From an uncultured Clostridia bacterium (lineage in GTDB: Bacteria > Bacillota > Clostridia > Lachnospirales > CAG-274): a stretch of 64,000 nucleotides of DNA. Both the position numbers and the translations under genes were made by a program. Location: the NCBI GenBank assembly GCA_947630475.1, contig CANRHR010000001.1:62001-126000 (forward strand), read 5' to 3'. The notes beneath the pieces were generated by a model, which did no database searches, was not told the origin of the DNA, and worked only from the letters and a program-made list of their open reading frames with translations. This document shows positions 58,487 through 64,000 of this stretch, piece after piece (positions within the stretch are counted from its first letter, which is position 1; every line of letters begins with the position of its first letter).

Positions 58487-58882
58487 TTAAGGCTCAAGAG
58501 GAATATTGCTGTGCTTTTTTACCATTGTAAGCATAGTTCTGTTTTCTTTATCCAGATATTCATAATCAAACTCATCAATAAGAGCCTTAATCATCAACAA
58601 TCCCATATCATCGTCTTCTATTGCGATTTGGGAAGACTGCTCAACTAAAATTATAATTTTTATTTTATTTTCAAATATCTCAAAGCTTATCTGTAAATCC
58701 GAATTTTCTTTGGGCAGACAATGCTTTATGATATAAGTGCTTGCCTCGGAAACAGCCGCCTTAATATCTTCTATTTCGTCAATGTCAAACTTCATACGAT
58801 TTGCAACAGAAGAAGCCGTAAGACGGGCAGCCGAAACATATGCCGCATCAATCGGCAAAGTTAAACTGATTTTATTGCTCAT
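58487..58882 (-). CDS. RsbW/SpoIIAB-like protein lacking key ATPase residues
   Basis: The start at 58882 follows GAAGGTG and gives 131 residues. The overall plan is that of RsbW/SpoIIAB (LTLPIDAAYVSAARLTASSV, DIKAAVSEASTYIIKHCLPK, DDDMGLLMIKALIDEFDY). In the N box the Mg-binding Asn is replaced by Tyr (SEASTYIIKH for SEAxTNAIxH), and the G1 box D-x-G-x-G is absent (ILVEQSSQIAIED). It may therefore bind a partner without being a kinase. It overlaps the STAS gene upstream by 11 bases and lies 21 bases before the intact HATPase gene. Confidence 0.82.
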   Translation of the reverse strand: MSNKISLTLPIDAAYVSAARLTASSVANRMKFDIDEIEDIKAAVSEASTYIIKHCLPKENSDLQISFEIFENKIKIIILVEQSSQIAIEDDDMGLLMIKALIDEFDYEYLDKENRTMLTMVKKHSNIPLEP

Positions 58883-59204
58883 CTTTTTCACCTTCTATCG
58901 AAAATACTTTATCCAAATTAGTTATTTTAAAAAGCTTATATAAAGTGGATTTAATGTTTAAAAGAGAAATTTCACCTCCAAACTCCTTTGTTTTTTTAAG
59001 AACTGCAATAAGTGACCCTAAGCCCGTACTGTCAATATAAACAAGCTTGTCACAGTCAATTTCAATATTTATTTTTTTTTCTTCAAGCAGCTCAAGCAGT
59101 TCAGATTTAAATTCCTGTGAATTAAAGATATCAATTTCACCCTGAACGCTTACCTCCCATATATTTTTGCTTTCGTTATAATTTTTTTCAATTAAGTGAT
59201 CCAT
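58872..59204 (-). CDS. STAS-domain anti-sigma factor antagonist (RsbV/SpoIIAA type)
   Basis: 110 residues: WEVSVQGEIDIFNSQEFKSE, then DKLVYIDSTGLGSLIAVLKK with the phosphorylatable Ser in DSTGLG, and LLNIKSTLYKLFKITNLDKV. Unphosphorylated, such proteins bind the HATPase kinase and release its target. GGAGG precedes the ATG. First gene of the operon STAS - degenerate HATPase - HATPase - receiver/PP2C; no sigma factor follows. Confidence 0.94.
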   Translation of the reverse strand: MDHLIEKNYNESKNIWEVSVQGEIDIFNSQEFKSELLELLEEKKINIEIDCDKLVYIDSTGLGSLIAVLKKTKEFGGEISLLNIKSTLYKLFKITNLDKVFSIEGEKDEQ

Positions 59205-59679
59205 GTTTAACTCCTCCTAACGTTGTATTGTAATTTTGTGACTAAGGATCGCATATTCAGAAAACTTATAAATATATAAATTATATAAATATTTTGATAA
59301 ATATAAACATAAAATAAAGCTTTAGATAAGATACAAAAACTGTTTAACCAACGGGTCTTTTATAAAAGCAGCTTGCAAGAAAGCGAAGAATTTTAAATTT
59401 CTTTTCTTTATAAGAATAATATAACATAAATTAAAAAATTTTTAAACAAATTTTGAAAAAATATACAAAAAAATTTGTTGATGTGGTAAAATATAACCTG
59501 AATATTTTATAGTAATGCTTATTAATTGCCAAAATAAGGAAAACAACCGCAATTTTCGCCAATATTTTATATAAGAATTGCGTAAGCAGTTCGATTGACT
59601 GCGGCTGTATTTCGGTTCTTTTAATTTTAGTATTTCCTATTAAAATCTTTTTCAACATACAAAACAAAGGAGATTAAGT
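59205..59679. other. Divergent intergenic region, no gene seen
   Basis: 475 AT-rich bases between the STAS operon (leftward) and pheA (rightward). TGGTAAAATATAAC near 59482 could be a -10 region for pheA, but no good -35 was found. A 78-codon open frame on the - strand has no family resemblance and no ribosome binding site. Confidence 0.45.
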
Positions 59680-60510
59680 ATGAAATTAGGATATTTGGGA
59701 CCAAAAGGCTCTTTCTCCGAGCAGGCTGCTCTTAAGGCTGAGGAATGTTCTGTCCTCAGCGAGTATCACACTATAAAAGACGTCATCGAAGCCGTTGAAT
59801 ACGGTGAAATAGACGAAGGTATAGTGCCGATTGAAAATTCAACCGATGGTACTATTAATGTTACTGTAGACAGCTTAATATTTGATTCAAGCCTTTTTAT
59901 AAAAAAACAACTTGAAATATCAATTGAACAAAATTTTCTTGTTAAAAAAAATGCCGATGTTTCAAAAATCACAAAAATTTTATCCCATCCTCAAGGCTTT
60001 GCTCAATGCCGAAAATTTTTATCAGAGAATTTTCCTTATGCCGAAACAATACCTACGGCTTCAACCTCCGATGCTGCAAGGCTTGTCAGTGAAAGCAGCG
60101 AAAATATTGCCGCTATAGGGCTTAAAAATTCAGCGGATATTTACAATCTGCATCTTTATAAAGAAAATATTCAAGACAGAAATGATAATTTTACAACTTT
60201 TGTCGTTTTGTCAAAAAAAGAAATGCAGCCCTCGGTTAATGGCAAAAAAACCTCCGTTGCATTTTCAACCGAAAATAAACCCGGTCAGCTTTATAAAATT
60301 TTGGATATATTTTTTTTGTGGGATTTAAACCTTACAAAAATCGTTTCTCGCCCAATGAAAAATAAAACAAGAGAATATGTTTTTTTTGTTGACTTACAGG
60401 GAGATAATAACGATAAAGATCTACTCGATGCATTAAATATGATAAAAAGAAAAACCTATTTTTTTAAATTTTTAGGTTCTTATCATGTTTATGATTTCAG
60501 AAAAAAATAA
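59680..60510 (+). CDS. pheA: Prephenate dehydratase with ACT domain
   Basis: 276 residues, the monofunctional form. It starts KLGYLGPKGSFSEQAALKAE, then EYGEIDEGIVPIENSTDGTI, ILSHPQGFAQCRKFLSENFP and AAIGLKNSADIYNLHL. The catalytic TRF motif reads FTTF here (DRNDNFTTFVVLS), so the usual Arg is Thr. The ACT domain begins VAFSTENKPGQLYKIL (GALV is GQLY) and has IVSRPMKNKTREYVFFVD (ESRP is VSRP). The enzyme makes phenylpyruvate and the ACT domain binds phenylalanine as inhibitor. The motif changes leave some doubt about activity. AAAGGAG precedes the ATG. Confidence 0.92.
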   Translation: MKLGYLGPKGSFSEQAALKAEECSVLSEYHTIKDVIEAVEYGEIDEGIVPIENSTDGTINVTVDSLIFDSSLFIKKQLEISIEQNFLVKKNADVSKITKILSHPQGFAQCRKFLSENFPYAETIPTASTSDAARLVSESSENIAAIGLKNSADIYNLHLYKENIQDRNDNFTTFVVLSKKEMQPSVNGKKTSVAFSTENKPGQLYKILDIFFLWDLNLTKIVSRPMKNKTREYVFFVDLQGDNNDKDLLDALNMIKRKTYFFKFLGSYHVYDFRKK

Positions 60511-60605
60511 TATTGTCGGTTAAAGCAGTATATTCTCAGCTTTACAGGCTTTTTGTTTAGCCCTTGCGTTTGATTATTTATTTAAAGAATGATAAAATTA
60601 AAGCA

Positions 60606-60633
60606 TTGACTAAATAATTATATTATGTATTAT
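60606..60633 (+). promoter_or_regulatory. Promoter of the MazG-like - gdpP - rplI - dnaB operon
   Basis: TTGACT (60606-60611), 16 bases, TATTAT (60628-60633), ending 25 bases before the MazG-like start. Confidence 0.55.
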
Positions 60634-60658
60634 ATGCTTGTTTAAGGGAGATATTCTT

Positions 60659-60973
60659 ATGATAGAAACAGACAGTAAGCTTTTTGTAACACAAAACATA
60701 AAAATAATAGAAATGCTGAAAAGCCAGCTTCTGGGACATATTGCCGATTTATATGCAAATATGAACGATGAGGGCGAAAGCTTTGAAAAAAGAATTGAAA
60801 TTTTTGTAAATTTGATTATAATTAATTATGCCCTTGCCGCAAAATTAGGCATAAGTCCTTCGGTTCTGGATATAAATGTCATAAAAAAGCTTAAAATAGG
60901 AGCCTTGGATAATAACAACGTAATTTACGGCGAGGTTATAGAGCTTTTGCGGCATTTAAAGAACCGCTGCTGA
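60659..60973 (+). CDS. MazG-like small protein
   Basis: The start at 60659 follows AAGGGAG and gives 104 residues. It is all-helical by composition: VTQNIKIIEMLKSQLLGHIA, FEKRIEIFVNLIIINYALAA, KLGISPSVLDINVIKKLKI and YGEVIELLRHLKNR. This resembles the short MazG-like family found beside gdpP (yybT) and rplI in clostridia. The E-E-x-x-E metal motif of true MazG enzymes is not clear, so activity is unknown. It lies 17 bases upstream of gdpP. Confidence 0.6.
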   Translation: MIETDSKLFVTQNIKIIEMLKSQLLGHIADLYANMNDEGESFEKRIEIFVNLIIINYALAAKLGISPSVLDINVIKKLKIGALDNNNVIYGEVIELLRHLKNRC

Positions 60974-60990
60974 TTTAAGGAGTAAATTAT

Positions 60991-62733
60991 ATGGATAAAA
61001 TTAATATTAATGCTTTGGAAATGCTCTTTCCCTATGCCCTTGCAAACGAAAACAGGGAAATTATAATTTCCAATGATGCTTTCGATTCTGCGTTTTCGGT
61101 TAAAGAAAATACAGAAAGCAGGCTTAAAATAACCGATTTAATTCCGGAATTTAACTTTAATATTAAAAAACAAACAGCCGTTATAAGAGCCAAATGCTAT
61201 AGGGTTTTTTGTATGCCCGACAATGAGCTTGAAAAACATTATCATATTTTTTTAATTGAAAATGGATGCAGTCAAGATAAAAACTGCGTTGTCAACAAAA
61301 TTCTTGTAAGCCTTATATTTATAGATAATTACAATGAAGTTCTTGATACAATAGAAGATGTAAGACATCCTCTTCTTCTTGCCCTTGTAGACAGAAAGCT
61401 TAACAAAATGGCAAGAGATTTGGGCGGAATAGTAAAAAATTTTGAAAAGGATAAATATATTTTTCTGTTTTCGGAAGATAAGCTTGAATATTTAAAAGAA
61501 ACAAAATTTTCCATTCTAAATTCTGTAAGAGAAATCGACATGGGCAACAAGCTTCCCTTAACCTTATCGATAGGCATAGGTATGGGAGGCTCCAGCCTTT
61601 ATCAATCTATGGAATTTGCCAGAGCTGCCATAGATCTTGCCTTGAGCCGAGGCGGCGATCAGGTTTTAATAAAAGATCCGGAAAGATATTATTTTTATGG
61701 GGGTCACTCCAAGGAAATAGGCGCAAACAGCCGAGTAAGGGCAAGAGTTAAGGCGTTTGCTCTTACAGAACTTATAGAGGAAGCATCTGATGTAATAATA
61801 ATGGGTCATAAAAACTGTGATCTTGACTGTCTTGGTTCGGCTGTTGGAGTTTTTTCGATAGTTGATGCAATGCAGAAAAAATGCAGCATTGTTTTAAATA
61901 AGGTTACAAGCGCAATAAGCATACTTTATGATCGCCTTTTAGAAAAGCCTGACTTTATGAATGTTTTTATAAATACACAACAGGCTCTTAATAAAATAAA
62001 CGATAAAACTCTGCTGATTGTGGTGGATACTCATATACCGACTATTTGCGATGCTCCGGAGCTTCTTGAAAATGCAAAAAAAATTGTTGTATTTGACCAT
62101 CACAGAAAAAGCGCCGAGTTTATAAATAATGCCGTACTTTCATATCACGAGCCATATGCATCCTCTGCAAGCGAACTTATAACGGAAATGCTGTTATATA
62201 CAAACAAGCATATAAACCTTACAAGCATAGCCGCTGATGCCCTGCTTGCCGGAATAACAGTAGATACAAAAAACTTTGCGCTTAAAACCGGTACAAAAAC
62301 ATTTGAAGCAGCCGCTTATCTCAGAAGAAACGGAGCCGACCCGGTAAGAGTAAGAACACTGTTTAAAAGCAGTTTTGATCTTTACAAAGCAAAAACAGAA
62401 GTTGTTTCAAATGCGGAGTTTTATCTTAAAAATATGGCAATATCCGTATGCGGAAAATATGATGACAATCCTACACTTCTTGCAGCCAAGGCGGCAGATG
62501 AGCTATTGTATATAAATAATGTGGAAGCAAGCTTTGTTTTGTTTGATAACGGATCGGGAACATCTATCAGCGCAAGAAGCTTAGAAAATATAAACGTTCA
62601 GGTTATTATGGAAAAATTGGGCGGCGGCGGGCATCAATCAGTTTCAGCCGTTCAGCTTAAGGGCATAGGAATAGATGAAGCAATAAAAATGCTTAAAAAC
62701 GCCATTGATGAATACTTAAAGGAGGAAAAATAA
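60991..62733 (+). CDS. gdpP: GdpP-type cyclic-di-AMP phosphodiesterase without the N-terminal membrane segments
   Basis: 580 residues. The order is PAS-like (about 1-85), degenerate GGDEF (about 100-230) and DHH/DHHA1 (about 265-575). The DHH motifs are IIMGHKNCDLDCLGSAVGVF, LLIVVDTHIPTIC, IVVFDHHRKSAEF and LGGGGHQSVSAVQL. GdpP hydrolyses the second messenger c-di-AMP. Bacillus GdpP is about 659 residues with two transmembrane helices first; here the protein starts MDKININALEMLFPYALANE with no hydrophobic segment, so it should be soluble. AAGGAG precedes the ATG. rplI follows immediately, as in Bacillus. Confidence 0.93.
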   Translation: MDKININALEMLFPYALANENREIIISNDAFDSAFSVKENTESRLKITDLIPEFNFNIKKQTAVIRAKCYRVFCMPDNELEKHYHIFLIENGCSQDKNCVVNKILVSLIFIDNYNEVLDTIEDVRHPLLLALVDRKLNKMARDLGGIVKNFEKDKYIFLFSEDKLEYLKETKFSILNSVREIDMGNKLPLTLSIGIGMGGSSLYQSMEFARAAIDLALSRGGDQVLIKDPERYYFYGGHSKEIGANSRVRARVKAFALTELIEEASDVIIMGHKNCDLDCLGSAVGVFSIVDAMQKKCSIVLNKVTSAISILYDRLLEKPDFMNVFINTQQALNKINDKTLLIVVDTHIPTICDAPELLENAKKIVVFDHHRKSAEFINNAVLSYHEPYASSASELITEMLLYTNKHINLTSIAADALLAGITVDTKNFALKTGTKTFEAAAYLRRNGADPVRVRTLFKSSFDLYKAKTEVVSNAEFYLKNMAISVCGKYDDNPTLLAAKAADELLYINNVEASFVLFDNGSGTSISARSLENINVQVIMEKLGGGGHQSVSAVQLKGIGIDEAIKMLKNAIDEYLKEEK

Positions 62734-63183
62734 ATGAAAGTTATTTTGCTTGAAGATATTAAAGGTGTGGGAAAAAAGGATCAAATAATAAATGCCAGCG
62801 ACGGATATGCCAAAAATTTTCTTTTCCCAAAAAATTTAGCGGTTGAAGCCAATAAATCAAACATTACGCATCTTGACAACAAAAAGAAAAATGAAGAAGC
62901 TAAAAAACAGACAGAGCTTGAAAATGCTCAAAGCCTTTGTAAAGAAATTGAATCAAAAATTATAACAATATCGGTTAAAATCGGTGATAACGGCAAGCTT
63001 TTCGGTGCTGTTACCAGCAAAGAAATAAGCTCCGCCCTTAAAAGCCAAGCTATGCTTGATATTGACAAAAAGAAAATTGTGCTTTCAGAGCCTATCAAAA
63101 CAATAGGCGAAAGATTTGTTGAAATCAAACTTCATCCAAAAGTTACGGCAAAGCTTAAGGTTAATGTAATTGAACTAAAATAG
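62734..63183 (+). CDS. rplI: 50S ribosomal protein L9
   Basis: 149 residues: MKVILLEDIKGVGKKDQIIN, ASDGYAKNFLFPKNLAVEAN, the long connecting helix (NKKKNEEAKKQTELENAQSL), and GDNGKLFGAVTSKEISSAL. The ATG comes directly after the gdpP stop, with its AAAGGAGG site inside the end of gdpP, so the two are translationally coupled. Confidence 0.97.
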   Translation: MKVILLEDIKGVGKKDQIINASDGYAKNFLFPKNLAVEANKSNITHLDNKKKNEEAKKQTELENAQSLCKEIESKIITISVKIGDNGKLFGAVTSKEISSALKSQAMLDIDKKKIVLSEPIKTIGERFVEIKLHPKVTAKLKVNVIELK

Positions 63184-63208
63184 ATTTATAAATTAAGGAA
63201 GATCTGTT

Positions 63209-64000
63209 ATGGATGAAAATAATAATACTCCCTCCCCTCATATACCCCCTAATGATGCGGAAGCAGAACAGGCGGTTTTAAGCTGTATGCTTTTTGATTC
63301 TCAGGAAGCATTAAGCATAGCCTGCGATGCTCTTGACGCCGAAGATTTTTACAGGCCGCAGCATAAAATTATTTTTTCCGCAATAAATTATCTGTATTCT
63401 TATAACGAAGCGGTAAATCTTATAACGCTTAAAAACAGGCTTGAAAAAATGAGCGCATTTGAACAGGTTGGCGGCTTTGAATATTTAACGGAAATAGCCG
63501 GCTTTGTTTCAACATGGGCAGCTATAAGGTCATATGTAAAAATAGTAAAAGAAAAATCCGTTTTAAGAAAATTGATATCCGCCGGCAACAATATGAGTTT
63601 AATGGGATTTTCCGATGATCCCAATGCTGATGAAATTATAGGAAAAACCGAAGCGGTATTTGAAGAAATATCTAAAACAGATAATGATAATGGATTTTCT
63701 CATATAAAAGAGGTCCTTGAGGTTGCAATTGATGAAATTGAAGAAAATTATAAAAGCGGAAACAAAATAATAGGAATTGAAACAGGCTTTGTTGATCTTG
63801 ATGCAAAGATTTCCGGGCTTCAAAAATCCGATTTGATTTTGATTGCGGCAAGACCTGCCATGGGCAAAAGTGCTTTTGCTTTAAATATAGTACTTAACGT
63901 ATCTATACGAAAAAATATAACAACCGCTATTTTTAGTATGGAAATGTCCGAAGAGCAGATTGCAAACAGGCTTATGTGTTCTCATGCTTACATAGATTCT
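63209..64000 (+). CDS. dnaB: Replicative DNA helicase DnaB, N-terminal part (cut by window end)
   Basis: 264 codons are visible from the ATG at 63209 (AAGGAAG upstream). The N-terminal domain reads NDAEAEQAVLSCMLFDSQEA, then FYRPQHKIIFSAINYLY, GGFEYLTEIAGFVSTW, and TGFVDLDAKISGLQKSDLIL. The RecA-like part begins IAARPAMGKSAFALNI (Walker A) and FSMEMSEEQIANRLMC. DnaB (Bacillus DnaC) is the hexameric fork helicase. The order gdpP-rplI-dnaB is conserved in Bacillota. The rest lies beyond base 64000. Confidence 0.96.
   Translation, partial: MDENNNTPSPHIPPNDAEAEQAVLSCMLFDSQEALSIACDALDAEDFYRPQHKIIFSAINYLYSYNEAVNLITLKNRLEKMSAFEQVGGFEYLTEIAGFVSTWAAIRSYVKIVKEKSVLRKLISAGNNMSLMGFSDDPNADEIIGKTEAVFEEISKTDNDNGFSHIKEVLEVAIDEIEENYKSGNKIIGIETGFVDLDAKISGLQKSDLILIAARPAMGKSAFALNIVLNVSIRKNITTAIFSMEMSEEQIANRLMCSHAYIDS

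Noticed and set aside
59431-59667. 78-codon frame on the - strand upstream of pheA
   Set aside because: Its composition is that of random AT-rich DNA and there is no ribosome binding site.
1-64000. CRISPR arrays, insertion sequences, integrases, prophage
   Set aside because: No regularly spaced repeats with spacers and no recognisable transposase, integrase or phage structural gene was seen.

Overview
The window is AT-rich chromosomal DNA from an anaerobic, spore-forming Bacillota, most likely class Clostridia. The evidence is the gene set: the sporulation genes yabP, yabQ and spoVAE; an oxygen-sensitive class III ribonucleotide reductase (nrdD); pyruvate:ferredoxin oxidoreductase; the order mazG end - hup - rqcP - yabP - yabQ - divIC known from Bacillus and clostridia; and gdpP - rplI - dnaB at the right edge. 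The species cannot be named from the sequence. No CRISPR array, transposase, integrase or prophage was found.

Layout. 1-2.1 kb: mazG end, HU, RqcP, YabP, YabQ and DivIC on the + strand. A 17-bp hairpin in front of yabP buries its ribosome binding site. 2.1-4.3 kb: tRNA-Leu, tsf and rpsB on the - strand. 4.3-5.7 kb: a small accessory stretch with an XRE regulator, a SLOG-like protein, orphan hairpins and dispersed repeats. 5.7-13 kb: spoVAE, prfC, a nrdD-miaA-ynbB operon with a candidate NrdR box pair, and pspC. 13.4-18.3 kb: a 1297-residue exported NlpC/P60 plus 5'-nucleotidase fusion and a PAP2 phosphatase.

18.7-25.9 kb holds the most unusual locus, a five-gene operon for acylating a cell-surface polymer. 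It encodes two paralogous SGNH/DltD-like proteins, an MBOAT O-acyltransferase, an acyl carrier protein, and an acyl-AMP ligase fused to a nitroreductase domain. Both SGNH genes contain long poly-G tracts. One (10 G) is in frame. The other (9 G) is out of frame and splits the gene, so the locus looks phase-variable. After rplM-rpsI comes a putative CDP-pentitol operon (Rpe-like epimerase, TarI-like, TarJ-like; 27.2-30.3 kb). It would make precursors for a teichoic-acid-like polymer, a plausible substrate class for the acylation operon. Its promoter and the rplM promoter share an upstream element of about 41 bp at exactly the same distance.

30.5-41 kb: a lytic transglycosylase, mutS2, deoD-pdp nucleoside salvage, a Cys/Asn-rich small protein, an azlC-azlD-SNF transporter operon and a UvrD-like helicase. 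41-53 kb: PFOR, clpS-clpA, hemerythrin, rbgA, rplS with its leader, and galE/rfbB/rfbC sugar-nucleotide genes. 53-56.8 kb: a CobD-like aminotransferase, a GltD-like oxidoreductase and a TRAP solute-binding lipoprotein. 56.9-59.2 kb: a partner-switching operon (STAS, two HATPases, receiver-PP2C) with no sigma factor; one HATPase and the receiver lack key residues. 59.7-64 kb: pheA, then a MazG-like gene, gdpP, rplI and dnaB, which is cut by the window end.

Dispersed structured repeats (families A and B below) occur at several intergenic sites.
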